A stretch of 64,000 bases of DNA from Drosophila miranda. Taxonomy: Eukaryota; Arthropoda; Insecta; Diptera; Drosophilidae. The notes under the pieces were generated by a model. That model was not told the origin of the DNA. It saw nothing but the letters and a program-made list of their open reading frames with translations, and did no database searches. Numbering within the stretch: the first letter of the stretch is position 1; the number at the start of each line of letters is the position of its first letter. The position numbers and the translations under genes were made by a program. Below, one piece after another: positions 12,593 to 24,544 of this stretch. The stretch lies in NCBI RefSeq assembly GCF_003369915.1, contig NW_022881614.1:10933001-10997000 (forward strand). The letters run 5' to 3'.

Positions 12593-13393
12593 TATACCCG
12601 ATACTCAAAATGAGTATTGCGGTATATTAGATTTGTGGTAAAAGTGGATGTGTGTAACGTCCAGAAGGAATCGTTTCCGACCCCATAAAGTATATATATT
12701 CTTGATCAGCATCAATAGCCGAGTCGATTGAGCCCTGTCTGTCTGTCCGTCTGTCCGTCCGTCCGTCCGTCCGTCCGTCCGTCCGTCCCCTGTCCGTCAG
12801 CGCCTAGTGCTCAAAGACTATAAGAGCTAGAGCATCGATGTTTTGGATCCAGACTTCTGTGATATGTCACTGCTATGTCACTGACCGTTTCGTGTCAAAA
12901 TTTCGCCACACCCCCTTCCGCCCCCGCAAAGGACGAAAATCTGGGGCATCCACAAATCTCAGAGACTATTAAGGCTAGAGTAACCAAATTTAGTATCCGC
13001 ACTCCTGTTAAATCTCACTATAAAACGTATATCTCAAAATTTCGCCCCACCCCCTTCCGCCCACACAGAGGACGAAAATCTGTTCCATCCACAATATTGC
13101 ACATTCGAGAAAACTAAAAACGCAGAATCATAGATAATAACCATATCTATCAGATTGCTGAATCTGGATCAGATCGAATCATTTTTGTAGCCAAAAGGAA
13201 CAAATCAATTTGCAGTGGCTACGCAGGGCCCGACGTCACGCTCAGATTTTCTGATTTTCTGTCTCTCTCGCACGCACTCTTTGTCGTGACGTTTAATATT
13301 AGCGGCGTCTGCCGGAGGAGAGCCATACTGACTTAGTATCGGGTATAACTGTAGAGTTGCGGTGTCCGCAGCAACTCACAACGTTCCCCCTCG
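12593..13393 (+). mobile_element. DINE-1-like element, internally shortened
   Basis: A forward copy with the usual start, microsatellite (12740-12788), internal units and the GCGGTGTCCGC tail. One internal unit is merged or deleted: sequence jumps from GTGATATGTCACTGC into the GACCGTTTCGTGTC unit. The next DINE starts 22 bp after it ends. Confidence 0.85.
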
Positions 13394-13415
13394 TTTTTCA
13401 TGTTTTCTGTGTTTT

Positions 13416-14477
13416 TATACCCGATACTCAAAATGAGTATTGGGGTATATTAGATTTGTGGTAAAAGTGGATGTGTGTAACGTCCAGAAGGAATCGTTTC
13501 CGATCCCATAAAGTATATATATTCTTGATCAGCATCAATAGCCGAGTCGATTGAGCCATGTCTGTCTGTCCGTCTGTCCGTCTGTCCGTCCGTCCGTCCG
13601 TCCGTCTGTCCGTCCCCTTCATCGCCTAATGCTCAAAGACTATAAGAGCTAGAGCAACGATGTTTTGGATCCAGACTTCTGTGATATGTCACAGCTACAA
13701 AAATATTTCAAAACTTCGCCCCGCCCACTTCCGCCCCCACAAAGGACGAAAATCTGTGGCATCCACAATTTTAAAGATATGAGAAAACCAAAAACGCAGA
13801 ATCGTAGAGAATTACCATATCTTTTAGACTGCAGAATCTGAATTGGATCGTATTATTATTATTATAGCCAGCATCAAGAAAACAATTTCATTTTTTCTCG
13901 CCCTGTCTCTCTCTAGTACACACGTAGCATAGGCGGCTTTGCTTAGAGTAAAACATTAGCGCCTAGATCTCAGAGACTACAAAAGCTAGAGCAACCAAAT
14001 TTGGTATCAACACTCCTAATATATCGGACCGAGACGAGTTTGTTTCAAAATTTCGCCACACCCCCTTCCGCCCCCGCAAAGGACGAAAATCTGGGGATAT
14101 TCACAAATCTCAAAGACTATTAACGCTAGAGTAACCAAATTTAGTATCCGCACTCATGTTAGATCTCACTATAAAACGTATATCTCAAAATTTCGCCCCA
14201 CCCCCTTTCGCCCCCACAAAGGACGAAAATCTTTTGCATCCACAATATTGCACATTCGAGACCATATCTATCAGGTTGCTGAATCTGGATCAGATCGGAT
14301 TATTTTTGTAGCCAAAAGCAAGAAATCAATTTGCAGTGGCCGCGCAGCTCCCGACGTCACGCTCAAACTGATTTTCTGTCTCTCTCGCACGCACTCTTTG
14401 TCGTGTCGTTTAATATTAGCGGCGTCTGCCGGAGGGGAGCCAACGAGACAATACTCATTTTGAGTATCGGGTATAAA
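13416..14477 (+). mobile_element. DINE-1-like element with an inverted end
   Basis: A forward copy with all three internal units. Its 3' end, after GGAGGGGAGCCAACGAGA, is replaced by the element's own 5' terminus in reverse (ACTCATTTTGAGTATCGGG). Both outer ends therefore carry the same terminal palindrome. Confidence 0.85.
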
Positions 14478-16459
14478 AAAGAATAACAGCACCGAGTGGA
14501 AGATCGATGCAAAACTGGATTAAGTCCCTTTTACGCCCTAATCCGCACTGGACCAGGCTCTGGAACTGGGCTCGGGTCATCGTGTAATGGCTAAAAGAGT
14601 GAGAAAGAGAGACAGAGTGGTAGTACGAGTAGGTCGGATAGCGAGAGAGGGAGAGAGAGAGAGAGCAGGCGATTCCTGCCCGAGACAGAGACATGGCGCC
14701 AGTCAGTCAGTCAGTGACCATTGTCATGTCATTGTCCCTCTAATAGGATCAGCAATGCTGTCTGAGCCCCGGCGTGAAATCCGCAAATGTATGTTTACCT
14801 TTGGCCCAAGGAACCGAAAAAGTTGGCACTGCACTGCGATGCCCAATTCCACTCGCAGCCCACTCCTCGTGGTAGGTGTCTCTATGTTTATTTGTTTTAT
14901 CTAAGGCCGTAACTTTTTCTGCCGTTTCTTTCTTTTGTTTTTGCAGAATATTCGTTCTCAGCACTTCCCAAAAAAAGACAGAATCAGCCTGATCTTGGGC
15001 TGAGATGATTCAACAAAAAGAAGAATCATTTTTGAAAAAGTTCGCATCGATGTTGATGGGAAAATTGTGCAAACAATAAGAAGCACAAAGCTCTCGACTC
15101 AGAATCAAGATATGGCACAAACACATACTCAAGTGTCCGTATAGAGGAAGATACATTGTATACATTGTATGTATTCCCTGTATATATGGATCTGGCCATC
15201 ATTATGCCTTTCGATAGCAATTATTTGCTACCGTTTAATTGCGCGACGAGCGATTTTGTCGGCCGCTGTTGCCAGATATTTCACACGAGTTCGCGTTCTC
15301 CTCTGCCGTTCCTCCTCCGCCCACAGTCATCGCCCATGCCAATGCCAATGCCCACTCGAGAGCAGAGTTCCAGACCCCTGAGCCCCATTTCGTCCAGCCC
15401 CCTGTGAATGCTGTCATGTGTCTAATGAGTCGCAAATACCTGCGCTCTTCCCGCTCTATTTCCAGGCTACCTCGCCTTCTGGCCCAATTCCGAGGCATGG
15501 GCTTAAAGTTTTCCGTCTCTTTGTGTAATTCGCACACTTTGTATGTGCAAGCGGGTTCTGGCCATGTGAAGGGATTGTGGGTCTGCCAACTTTGGCAGTA
15601 ATTTGCATAGGGAACTTTTAAATCATACCGATAGAAAATTCACCACCCATGACACCTCAGTGGACGTGGCTGTGAGGGGCAGCCTTGGCGAAGAAGAGCA
15701 GCTGTTGCGGTAGACACATTCATAAATATACATTGCTATATAAATAGATTCCAGGATTCCGAATTATTCTGAATTACTAATCGACTATTTACTAATCACT
15801 GTTTGGACACTGGATCTATGTATAATTACCAAACTATTACCATTAGATATATTTTTATGATTTACTCTCCGCTAAAAATGAGTTAATTTTTTCCTAGTAT
15901 TCTGTCGCTTTGATTGGATCACTTATTCCAATCATAATCCAGCTTTTAGGCTTCCTTTATGCCAGCCCATATATATGCATATGTACTCGTATGTTGTTCA
16001 AAGTACCCATTTGATCTGCAGTTCAATAATCCAACATATGCATATGTATATCATATCAGGCACTTGTGGAATATTTCCCAGTTTATGGGCCATATTATAA
16101 ACCGTTTCCATACTGAACAAACGAGACGAGTCATTCCAAACAGACGTGACCACTTAATTACCTGTGCGAACTATTTAACCGAACTGTATGTAGAAAAACC
16201 CCCAGACCCCAGTTTCGAGATCCCCACAGAGGGCTTCTACTTCTACTTTCAATCACCCGGCAAAAGGAGAACCGGTTGCCAGTTGAGCTGACATTTTCAC
16301 CTTGTTAATTATGCGCACGGTCATGCAAATCTCGTAATGAAGTGACGGCCATTGAGAGTTGCATTGTCAGCAGGCGATGATATTTTAATCGTATGTCTTG
16401 TACAAATATAGATATGGGGGACCTCAACTGGGGGAACTTCAATGGAAACTAACTGGAGC
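14478..16459. other. Non-coding interval with GA run
   Basis: It contains a GAGAGAGGGAGAGAGAG stretch (14640-14665), a CAGT repeat (14700-14715) and AT-rich sequence. No gene is supported. Confidence 0.45.
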
Positions 16460-16819
16460 CTAGCCAAAGTGCTGGCGTGTGGGCTTGACGCGGCCGTACT
16501 CTCCGTTCTCAGTGGGTGAGGCCTTACAATTGAGAGCATCTGCGTCGAGCTTCTCCTGGTGCTCCAACAGAATCCGCTCCGCATCCTGCTTGGTCACCGT
16601 GTGCTTCTGGTGCAGGCGATGGCGACGGGCGTAGCGCAGAAAGTGCTCGTCCCCATACATCTGACGGCTCTCCAAGTAGATCTGGGGAACCCGACCATAG
16701 AGGAAGTCCTGCATTTGCGGATACCACGATAACTGCTCCTTCCACTGTTCATCGATGGCCTTTATGTGAGTGTTTAAGTCGCGCTGGTAGCGCTCCTTTG
16801 CGACCAGATCTGCTGGCAT
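16460..16819 (-). CDS. Small uncharacterised protein (119 aa)
   Basis: I do not recognise this gene. It is a single-exon frame starting at the ATG in the context GATCATGCC. It encodes a 119-residue hydrophilic protein rich in Q, R, H, Y and E. A helical-looking middle contains YPQMQDFLYGRVPQIY and a basic stretch with RYARRHRLHQKH. There is no signal peptide or membrane segment. Third positions are rich in G/C, as in real fly genes and unlike the surrounding DNA, which is the main reason to accept it. Upstream in-frame codons could extend it by about 36 residues, but that part looks non-coding. It could be a small testis-type gene or the last exon of a longer one. Confidence 0.5.
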   Translation of the reverse strand: MPADLVAKERYQRDLNTHIKAIDEQWKEQLSWYPQMQDFLYGRVPQIYLESRQMYGDEHFLRYARRHRLHQKHTVTKQDAERILLEHQEKLDADALNCKASPTENGEYGRVKPTRQHFG

Positions 16820-17077
16820 GATCGGACAATGTCGTTGTAGTTGTAGTACAGGCCTTAGAGGTTCCAGTACGAGTGTCAGTATCTGGGAATATAGCAACTT
16901 TTGGATGAGCCCTCGTCCAGGGCACATGTGATTGGCAGCTGAGGCGAGCGTTCCGTTTCCCTAATCGCATTAGCAGAGCTGGCCAGAAACCACTTGACAA
17001 GCGACAGGTGCCTTCGGTCCAGGTCCAGTCGCTCCTAAGCTGCCACCGACAGCTGTGCGAAGAAAACTCCCTTTTTT

Positions 17078-18164
17078 TATACCCGATACTCAAAATGAGT
17101 ATTGGGGTATATTAGATTTGTGGTAAAAGTGGATGTGTGTAACGTCCAGAAGGAATCGTTTCCGACCCCATAAAGTATATATATGCTTGATCAGCATCAA
17201 TAGCCGAGTCGATTGAGCCATGTCTGTCTGTCGGTCCGTCCGTCCGTCCGTCCGTCTGTCCGTCCCCTTCAGCGCCTAGTGCTCAAAGACTATAAGAGCT
17301 AGAGCAACGATGTTTTGGATCCAGACTTCTGTGATATGTCACTGCCACAAAAATATTTCAAAACTTCGCCCCGCCCACTTCCGCCCCCACAAAGGACGAA
17401 AATCTGTGGCATCCACAATTTTAAAGATATGAGAAAACCAAAAACGTAGAATTGTAGAGAATGACCATATCTTTAAGACTGCGGAATCTGAATTGGATCG
17501 TATTATTATTATTATAGCCAGCATCAAGAAAACAATTTCATTTTTTCTCGCCCTGTCTCTCTCTAGTACACACGTAGCATAGGCGGCTTTGCTTAGAGTA
17601 AAACATTAGCGCCTAGATCTCAGAGACTACAAAAGCTAGAGCAACCAAATTTGGTATCCACACTCCTAATATATCGGACCGAGACAAGTTTGTTTCAAAA
17701 TTTCGCCACACCCCCTTCCGCCCCCGCAAAGGACGAAAATCTGGGGATATTCAAAAATCTCCGAGACTATTAAGGCTAGAGTAACCAAATTTGGTATCCG
17801 CACTCCTGTTAGATCTTACTATAAAACGTCTTTACAATTGTGGATGCCACAGATTTTCGTCCTTTGTGGGGGCGGAAGTGGGCGGGGCGAAGTTTTAAAA
17901 AAGTTTTTTGTAGCAGTGACATATCACAGAAGTCTGGATCCAAAACATCGTTGCTCTAGCTCTTATAGTCTTTGAGCACTAGGCGCTGAAGGGGACGGAC
18001 AGACGGACGGACGGACAGACAGACAGGGCTCAATCGACTCGGCTATTGATGCTGATCAAGCATATATATACTTTATGGGGTCGGAAAAGATTCCTTCTGG
18101 ACGTTACATCCACTTTTACCACAAATCTAATATACCCCAATACTCATTTTGAGTATCGGGTATA
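17078..18164. mobile_element. Composite DINE: forward element plus reversed element (copy A)
   Basis: Forward DINE from 17078 to about 17828, then a reversed DINE from about 17829 to 18164 ending in GAGTATCGGGTATAAAAA. Diagnostic variants (AACGTAGAATTGTAG, ACTGCGGAATCTG) are shared with the composite at 38748-40350. The pair is therefore part of the segmental duplication, and this copy has lost about 0.5 kb at the internal junction. Confidence 0.85.
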
Positions 18165-18169
18165 AAAAG

Positions 18170-18315
18170 GCGAACGGACAGAAAATAAAGCTATATCGAC
18201 TCGGCTATTGATTCTGATCAGGAATATATGTATATACTTCATGGGACACATATCAACATCTACCATAAAACCAATACAATGTATCCCTAAACTCTTCGAG
18301 TTTTAGGTTTAAAAG
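18170..18315 (-). mobile_element. Older degenerate DINE remnant
   Basis: A diverged reverse copy of the DINE terminal block: AGCTATATCGACTCGGCTATTG, then TATATACTTCATGGGACAC, then CTCTTCGAGTTTTAGG in place of the usual palindrome. It is repeated at 40356-40500. Confidence 0.65.
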
Positions 18316-18895
18316 CAAATGTACATATGTCTGGCAGAATTTGATCAGTTCAACAAAGATCCCTTTGAAAATCGAGATGCTTTGTGGAGACACAACCTTA
18401 AAGACTATTTAAATATCCGTTTATTTAGCTTTTGGTAAAGTAGATTATTACATCGGCCCGCGGAATGCCATCGACAAACCAGGTGCTATTTAGATAGTAT
18501 CGACCATCCGGCATAACCGTCTGGATGATATTGTTTATATGCTGAACGGGAAGCTTATCCAAGATAATATCATGCTAGAAACGCGGGAAACCATAAGACA
18601 CTTTTTGCTTGAGAATTTAAGAATTGCACTCACGTGATAGGGGCAGGTGTGGTTGAAATTCGAGAAGTCGGCGAATGTTTGGAAAACCCAGTTGACAATG
18701 ACGTTGCTGCGATCGCGTAGGAACTTACAGGCATCGAAGCGGACATCGAAGTTGTACAGGATTCTCTTATTCTCGCGCATCCTTATCTGGAAATTGGTCT
18801 GCAAAGATCGAAAGTTACGTGGCCCGGCTTGTATGAAAAATCCCCCTTACCATGGTGTTAGTAATCGGCAGCTTGTGAAGTTTGGTTTTTCAGCG

Positions 18896-21202
18896 TGTAG
18901 CGTGCAGGTGTGGGATAGCTGTCGTTTACCCATACTAGTATGAAGAGATTTCGTGTGCACCTCTAGCTATGCTCTGACTAAGCTCGCCGGATTGTCGGGG
19001 TTCGTTCTACTCTCTCCTATCACATACTGACACACACTCGCATAATGTTTTAGGTGCACATTTAAAAATTAAAAAAAAAAAAAAAAAAACCAACCATAAA
19101 ACTAACAACAGAATCCAGGTTTAACCGGAGCCAGGAATTGGTTATGGGACTAACAAGTTGGTTGTGGAAAGTGTGGACAAAAAAATCCACTACTCTACTC
19201 AAATGATGAGAAACTCCGGTGTTAGTGAGTCTCTCTATCTTCTCTCCCCTCCCGACCTATGCTATACAGGTAACCTGACCGTATAGACCCTTGAATAACG
19301 TTAAACAGTTATCACCCCACCACTTCGATCATGCCTTTCTGAGGGCGGAGTACTGAATTTAGAACATATTAGGGTTGTACTTCAAAATCAATATCATTAT
19401 ATATATATATTTCAATAAATCCCTAATCATATAACTAAATTCTTGGGGGGGGGTTTTCTTAACTTATAATTAAATCCATTTTTGTTGTGTCTCGATAGCT
19501 TAATATATTAGTAAGGAATTGCGAAGAAATATTAAGAAAAATAAAGATTTAAAAATGACCATCATATATGGGTAACAGATTCTAAAGGGGTGAGAGGTAC
19601 CAATACATTATGGTTACGGATTTATAAAGGGAATATCAATAGAAAATTACATGTAACACGCAGGTTACTTCCCAGCTCAGTGCATATATGTACTTGTTCT
19701 TATTTACAAACTCACAGCGCTTTTGGTAGGCTAGTACCGCTTTTTCCATTCGTGATCGTTGAGCTCAATGATGACGTTGGTGCATAATTCTAAGGAAAGG
19801 AAAAGATATTTAATACGAGTATATGTGCACATGAGCGTACTAGAGTGTACTGCTTTGTAATCTCAAGGAAAATTAATGTTGCTCTCATACCCATTAGTTT
19901 CCAAAAACCATTATGTTGGCTGTGTTACGTAACTAACTATAAAACTGTATACATCGTGTGACGAAAGAGAATGGTTTTTAGCCTGGCACATGAAATCTAG
20001 AGGAAAAAGGGGCTTGTGTTACATCCACGAGTAACTATGGTCCTCTATTGCCGTGATCGAGAGACATGTCAGCCAGGCTGAGTAGGACTGCGCCTCCGGA
20101 AGAATCCAACAATAATGCAATCAATTCGAGTTCATTATTGGGTGTCGCTGGCGCAGCTAAATCACTTGCAGATGGGGTAAATTAACTCCTTAGCTGGGCT
20201 TCAGGTTGCCGATCAAATTTGACGTCGGTCTGCGGACTACACTCTCATTGGAGGCTCGATAAACGGGTGGCGTCAACGGCGCCAAAAAATAAGGGTCCGG
20301 AGGCGCCTCTTGGTTTTCGCCGTGCATCCACACGGTTGTTGAGGCTTTCGACGGACAACGTCAAGCTGCAGGCTTTGCTGCTCGGTGCCTCCCGCGGGTT
20401 TACTACTTGTCTTATCAATCCACCGGCAACACTCCTCTCATAGACCACACCGTATATGCACTCCTATGCGACTGATGATCGCACGAGCGGTACCGTGGCT
20501 ACGGGCCGCCGTCCTATAACACAAATTCATATATATATATTTTACCACGAACACTTTCCAAATTAATCACGGACATACCAGCTATGTTTTCTTTTCTTTA
20601 CACTGCTTTCCTGGTTAATTACTCCTGATTCTGGGTCTTTATTGAACTCGGTTCACGAGGTATGGCGTAGTTGCCAGAACTGATCGTTGGCTAAATATAT
20701 ATATATATATATATTTATTTATTCCCGAGTATAGCACAAACACGTCCGCTTTAATCAATCGATTCTTTGTCAATACTCCAGCCCAACTTCTGCAAGTTCA
20801 GCCAAGCGGTACCGAACCAAAAGCTCGAAGATCGGATGATATTTGGGGAATTTTAACTGCATAATCGGATGATCTTAGGAACTTTAACTGCATAATCGGA
20901 TGATGTTGGGAATTTAAACTGCATAATCGGATGATCTTTCGCCCATTTGAGCGAACTTTTGGGCAAGCTTTTAATCTATGCTCTCCCTACGCTACGCTAC
21001 TCTCTTGGGTCAAGGTAAACGTGACGTCTTTCGCTTAAATGCGTGCGCTGCGCGCCGACTCTCTTTAGAAAGCTTTTCGGAAAGCTTGCAGCTTACGATC
21101 CACTTTCGGAGTTACTATGTCTCTGCACTTTTAAGCATTACCAAAAGAAAACTATGCTTATCCGTGATGTTCTACACTCGTTCCCTTAATTCGGCCCCTA
21201 CA
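18896..21202 (-). repeat. 3' LTR of the 10.3-kb element
   Basis: 2307 bp, TG...CA ended. It includes a poly-A/T tract near 19070, AT dinucleotide runs and a ~31-bp tandem array near 20831. Short open frames inside are repeated in the other LTR and are not genes. Confidence 0.93.
20831..20940. repeat. LTR-internal tandem repeat (4 x ~31 bp)
   Basis: ATCGGATGAT recurs at 20831, 20864, 20895 and 20926, separated by AACTGCATA-containing spacers. The same array is in the other LTR at about 28795-28905. The position near the end of the LTR that is upstream in element orientation suggests an enhancer-like U3 array. Confidence 0.85.
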
Positions 21203-21260
21203 CCACAGTTGAAGACGTAATTGTTCTCACAATGAGACTTAAACTGAAGAAGGCCATTTA

Positions 21261-24200
21261 CTAAGGTTTAAGCTGAATATCTTTCAAGTGATAGACTCCT
21301 AAGTTTTTCTTATCTTCGCTAGCTAATTGGTAATACATTGTCCCCACTCGGCGAATAACCTTGGCTGATATAAACACAGGCGCCAGCTTAGCGCTGAACT
21401 TTTTTAAAGCGTTGCTCTGACAAAAATTCCGGGCATACACGTCTCCGACTTTAAGTTGACGGACCCGGCTACGTAAGTTGTATGTCCTCGCATTCTGCTC
21501 GTGTGATTCAGCTACCTTTTGTTGGGCGGCTTGTCGACATACTTGTACTACATTTGGATATTCGACTCTGGTGTCATCCGATAGGAGATTTAGTCGTCTA
21601 AGTAGTTCATAATCCTTTCCGTTAAGAATCATATTCTGCCCAAAAGCAAGAAAATATGGCGAATACCCTGTGCTTCTATGGATATTGGCTCGTAACGCTG
21701 CACTAATTTCAGGTAACTTGTTGTCCCAATTAGTATGATCTTTGCCGACGTACGCTCTTATAGCCGCTAACACGGATCGGTTTAACCGTTCACTGGCATT
21801 GGCTTGCGGTGAATATATGGCAGTGCAGCGGTGAGTTACCCCGAATCTGGTAAGAAATGACTTGAAATTCCCAGAGACAACTGCGAACCATTATCGGTAA
21901 GTATAGTCTCAGGGACCCCGAAAGTACTAAATAACATATTTTCTAGGAAATCACACACTTTACTTGAGGTAAACTTTTTGAGCGGACATAAGAAATGAAA
22001 TTTGGTGTTGTGATCTACAATTATTAAGATACCAATATTCCCTTGCTTGGAACGCGGATACGGGCCCAACAAATCTAGATAAAGCTTTTGAAAAGGTCTT
22101 TCTGAAATCATTGGCTTACCCATTGGTGGTCTTAGCACGACATTAGCACTTTTGGTCTGGCGACAAACGTCGCATTTTGATACATAGGCTCGTATTTGTG
22201 TAACCATTTTTGGCCAAAACAAGTACCTTTTCACCTTTTCAACGGTTTTCCCAATACCACTGTGGGAAGCGTCTGGGGGGTCATGAGCCCTGGAAATTAT
22301 ATCGCTGGTAAGGCCTGATGGAATCCAAAGCTTCCAAGTTTGTTTATCTGCTATCACGTCCCCTGAAGATGGTTCGGTTCTTTTATACACCAAATTATCG
22401 TCGATTTTCAAATCGGGTAACTTAAGTTGATTAAGCCTTATGTGTTCTATTAGATCCATGTATTCGTTCGATTTAAACTCTGTAGAAGTAAGGTCGACTA
22501 TGGGTCCGTTGCCGTTCAGCTCTCTTACCTCGGGTTCATCTTGGCGTGACAACGCGTCGGCCACTACGTTTTCGGACCCTTTTCGATGTGATATTTGAAA
22601 ATTAAATCCCTGTAATTTTATAGCCCAGCGGGCCAAGCGACCTGACAAATCTTTTTGCCTCATAAGCCATTGTAGGGACGCATGGTCCGTTATAACTTGG
22701 AAATCCTGTCCTTCTACGTAAGCTCTAAACTTCTTTATTCCTTTAATCACTGCCAAGCACTCGAGTTCAGTGACCGAATAGTTTCGTTGCGCCTTGGAAA
22801 GTTTCTCGGACATAAACGCTATAGGTAATTCTATCCCTTCCTCGTTTAATTGAGCTAGTACGCAGCCCAAACCAAAGGTGCTTGCGTCACATATTAACAA
22901 AAAGGGTTTCTTAAAATCGGGGGTGGCTAGGATTGGAGCAGATGTTAAGCAGGATTTGAGTTTATTGAAAGCTTCTTCAGCTGATGCGTTCCACTTAAGT
23001 TGTTGATGCTTTTTTAGTAGTTCCGTTAAGGGGTAGCTGACGGTGGCATAGTTATCGACAAAGCGTCTGTACCATCCAGCAAGTCCTAGAAATCTCCTTA
23101 TCTGTTTCACCGTTTTTGGGATCGGGAACTCCATTATGGATTTTATTTTCCCCGGATCTGTCTTTAACTGACCATAACCTATTATGAACCCCAGATATTT
23201 AATCTCCCGTATACAAAAGTTTGACTTGGCTATATTAATCGTGAGATTTGCCTTACGCAAATGCATCGCTACCTCTTGTAACAGCACCAAGTGTGAATCA
23301 AAGTCATCTGAGAGCACCAGTAAATCGTCCAAATAGACAAAAACCCGATTCCTGAGGTGTGCAGGTATCACCTGATCCATAAGTCGGCACAACGTTTGAG
23401 CGGCATTAGTTAAGCCAAACGGCATTACCTTATACTGGTAAAGCGGCCTATTGGGAATGGTAAAAGCTGTATAATGCCGAGATTTTTCTTCCAAAGGAAT
23501 CTGCCAGTATGCGTGTTTCATGTCAAGTCCCGTTATGTATTTGGCTGGTGGTAATCTACTAAGAATGCCATCAATATGTGGTAAAGGGTAGGCATCTTTG
23601 CGAGTGTTCTTATTAATTTCTCGAGAATCTAAACATAATCGATTTTTCGTACCTTTCTTAACTAAAACGCAATTGCTACTCCAGGAGCTATTCGATTCCT
23701 CGATCACGTCTAATGCCAGCATTTTCTCCACTTCGTCAAACATTAACTTTTCCTTCGCGGGTGAAATCGGCCAATGGCGTTGTTTGACTGGTCTATCGGG
23801 TACCATTTCGATCGTGTGTTGGATAGCTTTCGTACGTCCTAATCCTTCCCTTTCAAACGAAGGAAACGAATGGATCACGGATTCTAGTCTAACCTTTTGG
23901 TCTTTGCTTAGATCGTGTACTGGCGGGGATTCCGAAGCCCTGGTTTCATTTCCTACGTCTAATTCTTGTACCACCGATCTATCCGTTAAAAGTCTTGCTA
24001 CAAGACCGAATTCTATCCAGAAATCAATCCCTAAATACACATTTTGTTTCAAGGCGGGTATTATGAAAAATTCTATCTCCTTAGTATGATCGCGAAAAGT
24101 TATGGGAACTGTAATTTTCGCTACTACCTTACAAGATTCATTATTGGCCGTTCGAATATTTCCGGAGCATTTCTTTGCCTTGGCGTGTTGCGCGAACGAC

Positions 24201-24544
24201 TTAGCGGCTTCACTTCCAAGACAGCTTATCGTCGCCCCCGAATCTAGCAAGGCCATGAAGTTTTGTTCTTCTATGCTTAGTTCTATAAATAATCTGTTAT
24301 CGGAGCTCAAAAGGACCGACGAGACAAGTCTTTTTCGCACCTTCTTTACCTTGGTCCAGAATTGCCTTAATCGTATGGTCGAACGTTTTGGTTGATACTT
24401 TAATTCTAGCTTATCTGAACGGGAACTTTCACCATCTATATCTATCTCCTCCGTCTGGGTTTGTGCCTCTACAAGGGACCTATTAGATCGAATTTTTGGA
24501 CAATCCGGGTTGGAGGTGTTTTCTTGGAAAGTTTGCTCTTTCAT
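21261..24544 (-). pseudogene. pol: pol of the 10.3-kb LTR element (one frameshift)
   Basis: The frame opens with an ATG that overlaps the gag stop (ATGA, 24541-24544). Domains in order: aspartic protease (LLDSGATISCLG), reverse transcriptase with LDMKHAYWQIP and the catalytic YLDDLL motif, RNase H (ICDASTFGLGCVL, TDHASLQWL), then integrase. Integrase shows an HHCC zinc site (HSGIG...CDVC), catalytic D residues in LDLLGPYP and LTDNGSQ, and the third acid in the ASERLNR region. The frame shifts by one base near 21865-21885, so the first 900 residues and the integrase C-terminus (21261-21773) are in different frames. Apart from this the polyprotein is uninterrupted, in keeping with a young insertion. 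Confidence 0.9.

Noticed and set aside
12738..12790. Regular GTCT/GTCC repeats that superficially look like a CRISPR-type or satellite array
   Set aside because: They are 4-bp microsatellites inside DINE elements, found at the same internal place in every copy, and there are no spacers.
19590..20448. Short open frames in the long LTR, duplicated at 27556-28414
   Set aside because: They lie wholly inside LTRs on the strand opposite to the element and have no recognisable domain.
21203..21260. Possible polypurine tract of the 10.3-kb element
   Set aside because: The minus-strand sequence before the LTR ends CAACTGTGG, which is not purine-rich enough to call.
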